The position numbers and the translations under genes were made by a program. This document shows, one piece after another, positions 12,440 to 23,431 of a stretch of 64,000 nt of DNA (position 1 is its first letter; the number at the start of each line of letters is the position of its first letter). The notes beneath the pieces are model-generated. The model saw only the letters and a list, made by a program, of their open reading frames with translations, was not told the origin of the DNA and made no database searches. The DNA comes from Gymnogyps californianus (Eukaryota > Chordata > Aves > Accipitriformes > Cathartidae). Location: positions 5,989,501 to 6,053,500 of the forward strand of contig NC_059476.1 of NCBI RefSeq assembly GCF_018139145.2, read 5' to 3'.

Positions 12440-13987
12440 TCATTGATATGCGTATAAATATTCAGTAATGCAAGTCTAGATTTCATGCAAACTGAGCTTC
12501 CTGTAACCCTCCCTTTAAAATACAAAACAATGAAGGAGAGAAGTGTGTTCCGGGTCTGTGTGAGCAGGGAAAGAGGACGGTTTGGGTCTGTGTGGTGACT
12601 TGGGAAACCTTTCTACGGTAAAACCTATGACTTTTGTTTAAGGAACTCCACGTGCCTGTATCAAATAGCAAACCCCTATTTGTGTTTGGGCTTTACCTGC
12701 CTGACCATTACCTTTTCATCCCATTTTTTGGACTGCAGCTTGTGAATGAGGTTACAGAGTTAACAACTGAGGGCTGTTAAACCTCGATGCATCTCTGTTT
12801 ACATGGAGGCTTTCTTGGGCAGGTCACTGGCTTCTCTCCAAGGCAATTCAGCTTCTCAAGTGAAATTGTGGGTACCTTAATCACCTGGCAAAGTGGAGGA
12901 GGAGGTCATCTTACAGTGGGGACTGGAGCTGATAAAAGACACGGCTTTCACTGAGAGAGAGACACAGGAAGAAGCAAATTCCTCTGAAAACTATGGTGGG
13001 AGATAGAGAAGTGAAATTATGTGCAAAGGACGGGGCGAGAAGAAAGAATATGAACTGCTTGGGGAATGCTGACTTAAAGATGTTTGAGGGATGAGAAGAA
13101 TGAGGCAGGGAAATAGTTGTAGGCATTTAGTGCTTTATTACCCAGGGTTGTGGAAAGTAAAAAAATGACTTTTATTTTATTTTTTTGAACTGCTACAGAG
13201 TGACTGTGCCTGTTGGTGTCTGCAGCTGGGCCTCTGAGAGAGTGAACTGGAAACGCGGAGCTTGGCACGGCAGTGAAGGATGTGGGAAGCAGAAGGGGTC
13301 TGCAGGGATTCGGTGGTCTGGGACGGATGGGTCACAGGACACTGCCCAGAAAGCACAGAGTGCCTATATTGTGGATCCCTGCCACATAGTTTTCTGCCCC
13401 TTCCAGGGTTTAAACTGTAACACAAACCCAGGTGTAAGCCCGACTTCACACCTTCTGCTCTGAGGTTGTGCCTGAAAGTAAGAGCACGCTTGCTGAACCC
13501 TGTGGTGTCACCAGAGAAGAATCTGATCTGATGCAACATCACAGGGGAAGCTGCCACAACCTCCAGTTGGTCTAGTTAGACAACAGAGCTTCAGTAAAAC
13601 AAACCAGTGTGTATTGATCAACTGGAAACAGAAATAAGAAGTGCATGGGCCAACAAGCCAAATATATCCAAGATCTGTAACAGAAAGACAAATTGTCTTT
13701 GCAGCCTTTGTCTTCTCATTTTTATAAGTCTGGCTCTGTCTTGCTGTGCCCTGCTCGGCACTGAAAAGGGGTTTATTCACATGGTTTCTCTGAGGCCTGC
13801 TTTAGGGGAGCTCACTATTAAAAGATATTCTCCAATGGACGCTGCTTTTCACTCCTTTAGAAAAGATACTATTCCCCAAGAGCCAGAGGTGCTCTATCAG
13901 GACAGCGTGTGACAAATTCTTTATGAGAGAATACATAATAAATTGAGGATTTTGATTATTTAGTATTCAATATTTGCATTATGGAAG

Positions 13988-14270
13988 TGCCTGGAGGTTC
14001 CAGCTGAGATCAGTGTCCTATTGTTCTAAGCCATGCATAAAAACATGGTCAGAAATGAGGAGCTTACCATCTAAATAGATGAACTGGATAAAGGGTGGGA
14101 GACAGGAAGCATCTATTATTCTCATTTCATAGCTGGAGAGCTTGGACACAGACAAATTAAGTGCCTTTCCCAGGACTGTGTAGGAAAGCCGATGCAGAAG
14201 GGCAGAAAGCATCAAATGTCCAGTATCCCAGTGTAATACCCAGCTCATAACACACCACATTTCCTGTTTA
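13988..14270 (+). repeat. Ancient MIR-like amniote SINE
   Basis: The order of diagnostic blocks is good: GAGATCAGTGTCCTATTGTTCTA, then GAGCTTACCATCTAAATAGAT, then AAAGGGTGGGAGACAGGAAG, then TATTCTCATTTCATAGCTGGAGAG, then ACAAATTAAGTGCCTTTCCC, then GTGTAGGAAAGCC...CAGAAGGGCAGAAA. This follows the core and tail of the MIR-like SINEs spread through amniotes. The copy is old and diverged. The exact subfamily is not assigned. Confidence 0.7.
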
Positions 14271-17200
14271 AATATATCGTCCAACAGTGTAATAATAAAA
14301 ACAAATATATTTTGAATCTTTTCCTTAAGATGCACAAAATGAGAGGAGTACCAGAAAGGTTACATGGCTACAAGGCATAACAGTCTGGAGGGAGTGTTGC
14401 TACTCAAAATGCCATTACAAGACATTGACACGATAGTAGTGAAAATAATCTCTTTTTTCCAACTACTTGGCCTTACTGCCTGAAGAAGTATCTCTTAGAA
14501 GATTCTCCTGTGCATAATGCAGAGAGAGATCAAAAATTGATAGGCAAAAGTAATTAATTTGCCACATTCTGTAGCTTAAACAAAATGAGGTTTTTTTGTT
14601 GATAAACAGTCAGTAAAACTATCCCTTTATGGGCTGGGAACTGCGGCACCCCCCCCCCCCCCGCTCCCCCCACATATACATTTTGCTGCAAAAGAACTTG
14701 GTAGCCCATCTGCTTCACAATTTTATGGATAATTATTGGATCTACTGGTATTAAAATAAAGAAATTCTTATCTCAATTTTTCAGTTTAGCAGCATCTTGA
14801 AGTAATACATGGTGAGGACTAGTGATGGAAGTCTCTCAGTAGCAGTTTTTATGTTAGAAAGGGCTCGCATTTATATGAATATGAAGTGACTTTCCCCTAA
14901 GACACTGACAAATACATAGAGCAATTTTGCCTATCTTTGAAAAGAAAAAGATTTTCAGAAGTGGGTTCCTATGATTTGCTTCTTTGGCACCCTAAAAAAA
15001 CGTTCAAAGCTGCCAGGAAAGGGAGCCATAAATACTTTGGAAACCAGGTAAACATTTTAGCTGCCAGAGTTTGGGTTTAGGCACTTAGCTTTAGATGAAC
15101 TTAAAAGAATTAAATCTTGGGCAAGTATTTAATTTTATCCAGCATGGTCAAGCAAAAATTTTGGACAGGACAGCTTGAATAACAGGGAAAAAATGTTGCT
15201 TCCCGTTGTCTTCCATGGAGAAGCTAAACCCTCAGTGAAGTGCATGGCTGAATTAGGATCTAGACGTTCTCTCCCCATAGTTCTCTAAAACTTTAATGTG
15301 TGGGTTTTGTTCTTTTTTTTTTTTTAATTTATTTTCTGTATTATATTCCTGTTTTCATCAGATAGATGGAAATGTGACACGTTAGCAGGTCCAGCACCTG
15401 GAGAATAGACCAGTACTGGAGAATTTGCTTCCCTCAGGTACCCGTGGCCTCCCGTGCCATCTGTCTGCAATGTGGCGGGAGCTGGCGCTTGTTCCTCGCT
15501 GGGCTCCCACGGAGGAGCTGGTTTCTGTGGAGCCCTGACTACACTAATATCTCCAGCACTTAAAAGAAATGTCAGAGACTCTGTAAGGATTAGAACTGAG
15601 GACTGCTCAGGAGCTCTGCGTTATGTTTTTTTCTAAGGTGACTTTTCCCACATTACTCGAAGGCATTGGTTGCCTGTCTCACCTCATCTCTCCGTAGACA
15701 CAAGCTCTTTGTCTTCTGCTTAACCTTCTACCTTCATCCCTAGAAGCCCTTGAGTTGGGCTCTCGTGGATCCAGCCCAGGAGCAGCCTGAAGTCAGGCAC
15801 ATCTTCACCTTACCCTGCCAGGTAAAAGAGATGCCAGGTGGAAAGGAATTCATCTCCTCACCTCTGCCTCTGGCAGAGATTTGGCTGAGCCCAGCTGTGC
15901 CTTCCCTGCAGTTGGAGCCCCTGGCTTGCACCCTGCCCCTGTTGAACATTAACTGTATCCCTGCCTGCGTGCGGAGGGGGGACCAGGGTCCAGCTGACAG
16001 CGGTGACAAAGAGCTGGCAGGGCTGAAAGATTCAATTTAACTTTCTTTCTCCTCCCCCGCTTCCATATGCGAGGGGGGACAGCACTGTTCCTGCTTTTGA
16101 AACGTGCGGGTGCAAAGGAGCATTGGTGTCCTCATTTTCCTTCCTCCCTATTGATGTATCATTGCCAGGATGAAAAAGGACGTCTCAAGAGCTTTTGAAA
16201 AAATGGGTGACTACTCAAGACATTTTATAAAGGAGGAAGAATGGGAAAGAAAATAGGACTCAGTAGGGGGTAGAAGGAGCCTGAATGCGTGCCTTGTCTG
16301 TCTATTCTTTCGCTTGAAACCTGGAGCTGTTGTTCCTATTTCAGTTCAAACTGTCACCTTTAGTTCATGATGGCTTTACTGCCCTTGCTCCTGAACCTCA
16401 ACAGATTGGGGCTTATTTACCTATTCACACTCCGCTGTGGAACCTCATTAATAGGCTTATTAGCCACACCATTCACGTGCAGGAGGGCCCACAGAAAAGA
16501 TCCCAGCCACTTTGAGAGGAGGAGGAAAAAACTGTAAAGAGATTATGCTCTCATTCAGCAGCCTAACTGCTATGAAAGGCTCCCTGGGCCCACTGAGATC
16601 TCTTGAAGCCTAAATATGATGACAGAATTGATCCCCCCCCCCCTTTTAATTCCAAACATGCTTCTGCTTTTCTCAGATTGAGGAGTCGGGCTGTTGTGGG
16701 CCACTTTAGGAGAATGTGGCTCATTTGAGAGAAAAGGCTGCTATTGATAGACTGCTATCTTTTCATCCTGAAAAAGAATAAATTCTGACAAGTGCTTCCA
16801 GACGTTGGAAATAGGTGTTCTGATTTGTCATTTTTAGTGGAATGCTTCCTTTTCTTTCAGAGTATGCAAAAATATCGATGAATGGGGAAAGGTATTGCAG
16901 CTTCCTGTGCCAGACAATAATTTATGTGAGAATGCGTTAACAATGTTTTCAATGGGCGATGGACATGCCCGGAGCTGGGAAAATTGGATCTTGACTGTGA
17001 CATCTCAGCTTCTCAATTAGAACATTCAGATGTCTGTTGCTTTAGGAACAAAAAAAAAATTAAACCTGTGTTTCTAATCAATTACAAATTTGCCTGCCGT
17101 CCCTCATAAAGCCTGCATTACTGCTGGTGATGGTGGGAAAGTATTCTGGGAGGTAAGTACATATTCTACAGAAAACTTGTTTTCAAGTTTTCGGTGTCTG

Positions 17201-17799
17201 AAAGTATGTAAATAGAGAGTTACACTATGCTGTGCGGACACAGTCCTTGAAAATCCCCTTGATCGGTATTGCACACAACATATAAAATGTACAGTAGGGC
17301 TATGCTTAAATAAAGCAACATTAAATTGATCAACACTGATTTAATTTGAGGCAACCACCACTTATTGATTTTGTTGTCAAGCTGATTCTACAAAGCAAGC
17401 GTTACATGGACTCTATATTAGCAACCTTTTAGTTAATGGTAGCTAAAGCAAATGTTTTATTAAGCAAGTATCAGGTTAAGTTATACTGAATTTTGAATAC
17501 TGGTATTATGCAGTTCTAAATCTGTGTGTCCAGGCAAATGATGTTTGCAGAACTGTTGTTTGACAACTTTCCCTCTCTGGGCACCACACATACAATTATT
17601 AAAGGTCAGACAAATTCACAGGGCAGTTGAAATCAGGCTTTGCACTGAAAGGCTCCTAAACTGAGGGTGATTTTTTTGAGTGGGCGTTATCCAAACCTCC
17701 TCTCTAGCTGGAACGGGCCACAGGCCAGCCACGGCTTCTGAGCCAAAAAAACTTCTGGAGAGGTTTTCGGGGAAAGTTGTTGTGCTGGTACCGTTTCTG
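14271..17799. other. Proximal upstream region of FGFR2, repeat-poor
   Basis: Largely free of recognisable interspersed repeats. The segment from about 14930 to 15110 has weak resemblance to an old amniote repeat. From about 16320 to 17650 the DNA is repeat-free and AT-rich, with homeodomain-type cores (CATTAATAGGCTTATTAGCC near 16447). Such blocks upstream of developmental genes are often conserved enhancers, but conservation cannot be judged from one sequence. Confidence 0.45.
14649..14662 (+). repeat. Poly-C run (14 bp)
   Basis: C14 followed by GCTCCCCCC. Simple low-complexity sequence. Confidence 0.8.
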
Positions 17800-18240
17800 T
17801 GTGAGGATTTAGATGCCGCCCTGCATCACCCGGCTGCGTGGGGGGAACCACCTGGGCCCAGGGAGCCACCAAGCCGGGTTGGCCGTGCCATGGGCCAGGC
17901 CCAAACCAAACCGCCCGATGGGACACGCCGCGCTCCCCATCTTTCCTTTCCAACCCGTTGGAAAACTTTTAGTGGAGCAACCCCAGCGGAGCTGCGCGGG
18001 ATTCCTCCCCCTCCAGCCCTGTGACCGCCGCGGGATGCGCTTCCCCGCTCCCCCGGGACGCAGGGGCCGGACTCCTGCTCCCCTCTTGCCCCCTTCTTTA
18101 ACGCTGCTTCTTTAGCGGCCACCTCACCGCTTCGCTTCTGCTGAACCACTCCTCCACGTCCCCGCCGGGGAAGCAGCCCCGACCCCCGGCTGGGGTGGCG
18201 GCTGAGCGCAGCCCTTCCGCGGGAGCGGGGCAGGAGGCTC

Positions 18241-18290
18241 ACCGTACCGTACCGCGCCGGGCCGGGCCGGGCCGAGCCGGGCGGCGGGGG
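18241..18290 (+). repeat. Short GC tandem repeats in the CpG island
   Basis: Three CCGTA/CCGCG units are followed by several GCCGG units (ACCGTACCGTACCGC, then CCGGGCCGGGCCGGGCC). This is a variable-length candidate just upstream of the CCAAT box at 18318. Confidence 0.75.
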
Positions 18291-18419
18291 AAGGGGCTCC
18301 GCGCCGCGGCCGCCGCGATTGGCAGAGCCGAGCAGCGCCGTCCAGGAAACGGCTCGGGTTGCAACGGGGGGAGTGACCAGGGGAGGGAGGAAGGGAGCCG
18401 GAGGAGTACGCGGAGAGAC

Positions 18420-18490
18420 AGGGAGAGGAGGGGGGAGGGAAAAAAAAAAAAAAAAAAAACCCCACACCAAACCACCACCACCACCCACCC
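18420..18490 (+). repeat. Homopurine tract with A20, then A/C-only stretch
   Basis: Positions 18420-18459 are uninterrupted purines, a G-rich half followed by a run of 20 A (18440-18459). Positions 18460-18490 then contain only A and C (CCA-type triplets). The tract sits near the inferred transcription start. Homopurine runs of this length in promoters can adopt triplex structures and exclude nucleosomes; that is inference here. Confidence 0.85.
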
Positions 18491-18542
18491 GAGGGGGGTT
18501 GTCGGCTTGACAAAGCTGCGGCGGCTCGGGGAGGGCGGCTGG

Positions 18543-18644
18543 ATGGAGCGGAGCGGGACCCGCGGCGCTCTGCTCGGCGATGCCCGCGCGGGGGAGGAGG
18601 CTGCTGGCGCCGGGCACGGCGGGCTCGCCCCTCTGAAGCGGTAG
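18543..18644 (+). other. Upstream ORF 1 in exon 1 (33 codons)
   Basis: ATG at 18543-18545, TAG at 18642-18644. The predicted peptide begins MERSGTRGALL and resembles no family I know. It is relevant only if transcription starts upstream of it. It is listed as a possible translational control element of the FGFR2 leader, not as a protein-coding gene. Confidence 0.35.
18580..18636 (+). other. Upstream ORF 2 in exon 1 (18 codons)
   Basis: ATG at 18580-18582, TGA at 18634-18636, overlapping uORF 1 in another frame. The peptide is short and basic (MPARGRRLL...). It is a possible leader element only. Confidence 0.3.
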
Positions 18645-18740
18645 CCGCTACAGCCGAGCGAGGGGACGGGACGGGACGCCGGGCCGGCTCCTGCCTCGCC
18701 TCGCCTCCCTCCTGCCTCCCCCAGCCGCGTCCCGCGGGGG

Positions 18741-18803
18741 ATGCGCCCCGCTGCGCCGCTGCGGGCTTGCCAGCCGGCCCCGCCGGGGCTGCCTGCGGAG
18801 TGA
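18741..18803 (+). other. Upstream ORF 3 in exon 1 (20 codons)
   Basis: ATG at 18741-18743 with G at -3, TGA at 18801-18803. It is the last uORF before the exon 1 donor and lies wholly within the predicted exon. It is a possible leader element only. Confidence 0.35.
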
Positions 18804-20001
18804 CGGCGGCCGCGGAGGAGTTTCTCCCCGTCCCGGGGAGCCGCTGCTCGGCCCCGCGCCTCAGCCCGCCTCTTGCGAGGGAGCGGACCCTTCCCGCGGA
18901 GCTTTCTCGCTGCAGGTAATGGCACCGGGCCGGGCCGGCCGGGGGAGCGGGGCGGAGGGAAGGTGCAGCCCCTAAAAAGCGAGGCGGTTGCAAGGTGGCG
19001 AAGGGCTGGGAGTCGGGGCGCTTCCCCGGCGCCCGCTGCAGCGCTCCGGCTCGGGGCCTCGCACCTGGTGCACGCCGGCACCGGGGCGGGCTGTGCCGGT
19101 GCGGGGTCTCGGGCAGCCCCCGGGGCGGGATGCGGCGGGGCGGTGCGGGGCTCCGTTTCCCCCCGCTGCTCCCCGGCGGGGCTGCGGGTCGGTCCTTCTG
19201 TCACTTGATCGCCCCTGCGGCGCGAAGGGGAAAAGCCCGAGCGACGCCGCTGCCCGCCGGGTCCGTGCCGGTTCTCCCTCTCCCGGCCGTTGCATGCACG
19301 GGTGTCTTTGGGGACGGTTCCCAGCGGTGACAGCGGGACGGTCAGCGGGGGATGAGAAAGAGAGGCTCAGCCTCGGGGGAGCAAGCCCCCGGTTCGGAGG
19401 CCGGCACCGCCTCGACGGGCCGCCCGGAGCCCGGCGCAACCGAGGAGCGGGAGGTCCTCCCCCGCCGTGCCCGCCGCCGGTGCTCGGGGGAGAGGGGCCG
19501 GCGGTCCGTAACTGCCCCCGTCTGAGATAAGGGGGGGGGGGGAAAGAAACCCTCAATGAAATATATATTTAAATGCAAAACGGCCCGTTCAAACAGGGAC
19601 CCATTATGCGTTTGGTGTGAAACGCTATCAACATTTAAAACTTCATTGTCTCCTTTGTACCAAATCCCTGTAAATCTTCCACTAGCCTTTACTCATTTTC
19701 ATCTGAAAAGCCTGTTTGGGCTGAATAGACAGCAATCAGCAGCCTCTGGACTTCTCTCTCTCTCTCTGGAATGTCAATTAAAATGCAGATTTTTTTTTTT
19801 TTTTTCCTTCCCCCCCTGATCTCTTAGTGGCAAAAGACTTGAGAAAAACAGGATAGTCCTGGAAAGCAAATGAAAGAAGTTCAAACAATGAAAAAGTACT
19901 GAAGCTGCCAGCCGGTTCCCATTAGTCTTCCAGAATTAATGTTCAATAGCTGTGATGCTCAGATTTGCTTGGAGATGGAACTATGATGAAGAGTCTTGTT
20001 A

Positions 20002-20066
20002 GATATATATGTGTGTGTGTATATATTTATAGACATATATACATTTGTGTGCGTGTATGTGTATAC
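20002..20066 (+). repeat. TA/TG-rich microsatellite
   Basis: Interleaved TA and TG dinucleotide runs (ATATATATGTGTGTGTGTAT and related) in intron 1. Likely polymorphic. Confidence 0.8.
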
Positions 20067-21359
20067 AAAGCTGTTGTTACCTTTAAAGCTTCACGTACCT
20101 GGGTTTTTCTGATGAAGCTACTGGGCTTTTCGGGTGCTTGAGATTTCTTTGTGAGGGGAAGATCCATATTTCATTCAGATTTTGCCGTTCCCTGCCTAAT
20201 AGAGAAAGATGCTGAAAGAGTTATACAACGAGCAATGTATTGATTTGGTTAACATACTCTACAAATTGTACTCTCCCTGGGGAGTGATAAACATCTTATA
20301 AACAACAATGGAAGTAGATTAAAAAGAACACTGAGCATTGAATTTAATTAATGCCACTGCTGAACAAGTACTACTTGTTTGTGTGTGTGAGTGTGTTTAA
20401 ACTGAAGTACAGCTTGGAGGAATTTGGTTGGGCTCCCAAACCAGTCTGCTTTCCCATGCTTGTCAGTTTGGCAAAGAAATTTGGGCAGGTATGTGACGAG
20501 GTGAAAATTGACTTGATGAGCGAGTGGCAAGGAGAGCCATCAATCATTGGAGGCTGACAACTCCTCCCCAAAGTGTAGGCTGAGAAGAGAGACAGAGTTC
20601 CCTTTCAAGGGGAAAAATAAACACTACGTGTGGCTTTCACTGAGTCTGAGACTCCAGGAGGGATTATGGTATTGTAGTCAGGAAGCCAGAATTGTGGAGG
20701 CCAAAAAGCATGCTGGGGCTGTGTTCCAAACATTGAGATAGAGGTACATAATTATCCAGCGCAGGAGGTCTTTCCAGAGACTCGTCCCCCGGCAACTGTG
20801 GCGATTAAACTATGAAAAGAATTTGGTTTCATTTCATCTTCATTGGACTCCGCTTCTTTTGGGAAAGGGCAATCCTCGAATCCTGGTCGCTGTCGTGGTG
20901 GTAAAAAGCGGTTTGGCTCCATGGATGGGTCCAGAGCTGTGATTTGTGCTTTGCTACACCTTTGCAAGCCAGAGTTTTGAATTTTCTGCTGCCCTGTGGA
21001 TGAAGAGTCCCTTCTTTCTGCTGGCAGATGTTCAGGTGCAGAGGCCGGCAGAAATCTTCAGGTGAGAAGACGTGTGGTCAAGTAGCCTTGTGCTGCGCTT
21101 CAGGATTTAGGATGAGGATAGGGATCACAAATGTACTTTCAATGGCATTTAGTGTAGCCTAAAAATCTGAAACAGCTGATATGAAGGTGGAATTAATGCT
21201 GTTAAAAGAGAGTCTGGAATATATGCTAACATTCTGGTATGTTTTCTTTTTGCAAATTTATAATTAATTTTTGCATTTTTATATATATAGCCTTTAATCG
21301 GGCTTTACAGGATGATTTATGGAGATTAAATTAGCATTACTTCCAGTCTGTTAATTAGG

Positions 21360-21430
21360 GTTTCTACCCACTTTACAGCTGGATGAACTGAGCTACAGAG
21401 CTGTGGCCATCAGGAGGTTGACCTGGGTGG
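21360..21430 (+). repeat. Possible MIR-like SINE tail
   Basis: ACCCACTTTACAGCTGGATG followed by AACTGAGCTACAGAG resembles the 'attttacagatgaggaaactgaggcacagag' tail of MIR-like SINEs. Only about 60 bp match the pattern. Confidence 0.3.
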
Positions 21431-23292
21431 TAGTGTCCAGGAGGGCTTGCTCCGGTCCTTCACCAAACACAAACCCGTTCGGGAGACAGAGCTCTCTTCG
21501 ATTTTACACCTGCGCTGTGCTTATTTAGAGAAGTGCTCGGCAAGCTCTTCGCAAATGTTTATGCAGTGGTCTGGTGGTGTTTTCACTGGAGATTTAATAG
21601 TAGTTGCTAGCTTGTGGTCTGGGATGCTCGCGCTATGCTTAAATCTCTAAAGGAGGGACAGAGCTTTGAACTGAGATCAACTGAGGTGAAAAAAGCTTGC
21701 CCTGAAGTATGAGGGATTCACCTGAAATATGGTGTATTAATTATTTTCCCCAAGTGCCTTATTTATGTCATCCAAAATCTGTTTCTACTGACTCCAGGAG
21801 TTACTGTATATAGTACCCAAGATAAAAGATGCCTCAACAGCATTGCTGTCCTTAGCACTGTGAGCTTGGTTTGTATGTAGCAGGTAGCAAAAGGCTAAGA
21901 AAATCTGAATAAACTTTTAAATGGTTGGCTTTATAAAGGGAGAATGTTTGTCTGTGTTTCTGTGTACCGTATGCTGAAGTACCACACCACATCCAAATGA
22001 CAGGGAGTTTTGGGAAGTTTGCCTTTATCTCTACACTCTCTGCCTTTTCTCTTTTTCTCTTTTTTTTTTTTTCTAAAAGGTGAGGGGAAAAGGAGGTTTT
22101 ATGTTATTTTTCCCTTCAAGACAAGTGCTCTCTAAGCTTCAGTTGGGTTTCATCACATCTAAGATGAATCATTGGCCAGATTAGAACAATTGCTGCAGTT
22201 AGTTGTTTTATCCATTTACTGAGGTTTACCATCTTTTATTTTTGAAGCGGAAAATCAGGTCTAATTTCCTGGTTGAGCTGTTAAATCACCCTGTGAGGAT
22301 GCTCTTCTGACCTTCACCTGGCATCTTAGTGTGGCGGCAACAGGGTCCCCTGAAGGGAGTACCAGTTACTTCGGTGCTGCTTGTCTTCTCTCTTCCATCA
22401 GCCCATGCCTGGATTACTGGTTAACTCCATCCGTTTAAATTAGTTTTACTGTGAATAAAATAGTCTTTTTTTTCCCATCTGAAAAATATATATCAATAAG
22501 CATCGTCGAGAGAGAGAGAGGAGAGAAACGTGTGTGCACGCAATTTAGCATATATGAATGGAAAACGATGCTGGGGAGGTCTGCTGTGAAACTGCAATCT
22601 GTACCACACTTTATACAGATTTTAGTTGCCTGTAATGCAATGTAGCTAGCCAGTATCCCTGCAAAGACTGGAGCCTTTCACCTGTACAGGACTCTCAGGC
22701 TTTAAAAGGACACTGAACTGAGTCAGAAGAAGGTACATCCATAGGGGAGCTGGAAGTCCTGAGGTGAAATAAAGTTCTACAGATTATCCAAGTCTAAAGA
22801 GTATTTTTCAACTGTTTTTCTTGTGGAAAATTACTGAATTCTTGCAAATTCAGCTGGCTGCAGAACTGCCTAAGTGAAGGAATGAAAAACAAGGCAAACT
22901 TACATAAACCTTCAAACAATAACAAGAATATAATTTGTATAATTGTGGTAATTTTGTAGCATTACAGGTTATGTGCCTGCACATGTGTGTGCCTCTCGTT
23001 TTTTAAAAAATGTATATTTTTCTGTCAGTAAAATAGCTCTCTAAATATGTGCTGAGAAGTGATTTTGTGAAAACAAGGAGGACTTGGTTACGCCTCAGGT
23101 GATGATGGAAACTGCTAACAGAAAATGAAAAGTCACTCACTTTTCACATATTCTTGAAGCTGGAAAACGATTTTTCCCATCCTCCTCCTCCCCTCCCTCT
23201 CACCTCAGCTCTGTTCGGGGCTTTCTGAAGTTTTTTGGTTTATGTTTTAAGATGTTTTCGCTGACAGTGTTAAATCTCTCTCCTCCCCACAG

Positions 23293-23431
23293 CAGCAGCC
23301 GTCGTTCCGAGGGAGGAGGTATTACCCTGGCCGAAGGCACTGCTTTCTCTCCATGCTTCTCTAGAGGTGTTCAGATGGGATTAAAGTCCACATGGAGATA
23401 TGGAAATGGACCAGGAATTTACTCTAAAAAG
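23293..23431 (+). other. FGFR2: FGFR2 exon 2, 5' UTR part
   Basis: The acceptor follows a C/T-rich tract ending CCCCACAG at 23292. Alternative AGs three and six bases downstream (23295, 23298) form a tandem acceptor. A second C/T-rich candidate acceptor ends at 23364 (CTCTAG). The upstream site is preferred because the stretch GAAGGCACTGC just inside it appears related to the human leader as I recall it. A three-codon uORF (ATG CTT CTC TAG) lies at 23353-23364. An ATG in frame with the receptor lies at 23375, with no stop before the main start at 23432. Confidence 0.75.
23375..23431 (+). other. FGFR2: In-frame upstream start: possible 19-residue N-terminal extension of FGFR2
   Basis: ATG at 23375 opens a frame that runs without a stop into the main start at 23432. 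The added residues are [19 protein letters not shown]. From memory, the human mRNA has an in-frame ATG at the same place with a very similar peptide (MGL.STWRYG.GPGI), which would be unexpected for untranslated sequence. The start context is weaker (C at -3, G at +4) than at 23432. Translation from here would move the hydrophobic signal segment about 19 residues inward. Confidence 0.5.

Larger units (their letters stand above)
9835..13987. other. Intergenic DNA with poly-C run, nothing coding
   Basis: Contains the poly-C run (10733-10777) and the AT palindrome (12418-12439) listed separately. A 213-codon frame at 10998-11639 begins with TTG and has no domain. GC-rich sub-blocks lie at about 11160-11400 and 11450-11720. 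The rest looks unique. Confidence 0.55.
18460..18915 (+). other. FGFR2: FGFR2 exon 1, non-coding (5' limit approximate)
   Basis: This is the putative untranslated first exon. Its 3' end is placed at 18915 because CAG|GTAATG is a good splice donor and is followed by a 4.4-kb intron leading to the exon 2 acceptor. The inferred junction (CTGCAG joined to CAGCAG) resembles what I recall of the human FGFR2 leader. The 5' boundary is a guess based on the CCAAT box at 18318 and the purine tract ending at 18459. The exon contains three ATG-initiated upstream ORFs (18543-18644, 18580-18636, 18741-18803), all ending before the donor. Other GT donors nearby cannot be excluded. Confidence 0.6.
17800..19550 (+). 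promoter_or_regulatory. CpG island with FGFR2 promoter
   Basis: This is a sharp rise in G+C and CpG density compared with the AT-rich flanks, densest from about 18.0 to 19.5 kb. No TATA box is evident. An inverted CCAAT box (ATTGG) lies at 18318-18322, and Sp1-like GGCGG motifs are frequent, for example near 18280, 18535 and 18950. The CCAAT position suggests initiation somewhere around 18.40-18.50 kb, but the start site cannot be read from sequence alone. CpG-island, TATA-less promoters with dispersed starts are usual for FGF receptor genes. The long ORFs seen here on both strands are a by-product of low stop-codon frequency in GC-rich DNA. Confidence 0.85.
18916..23292 (+). other. FGFR2: FGFR2 intron 1 (4377 bp)
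   Basis: GT at 18916 and AG at 23292. The first 600 bp belong to the CpG island, with a G12 run at 19531-19542. The remainder is AT-rich, with a CT run near 19755, the TA/TG microsatellite at 20002-20066 and a weak SINE-like tail at 21360. No further exon is recognised, though alternative first exons cannot be excluded. Confidence 0.7.

Noticed and set aside
17826..19556. Several long minus- and plus-strand frames (up to 321 codons) in the CpG island
   Set aside because: Stop codons are rare in GC-rich DNA, frames overlap on both strands, and the translations are low-complexity Pro/Arg/Gly/Ala with no domain.
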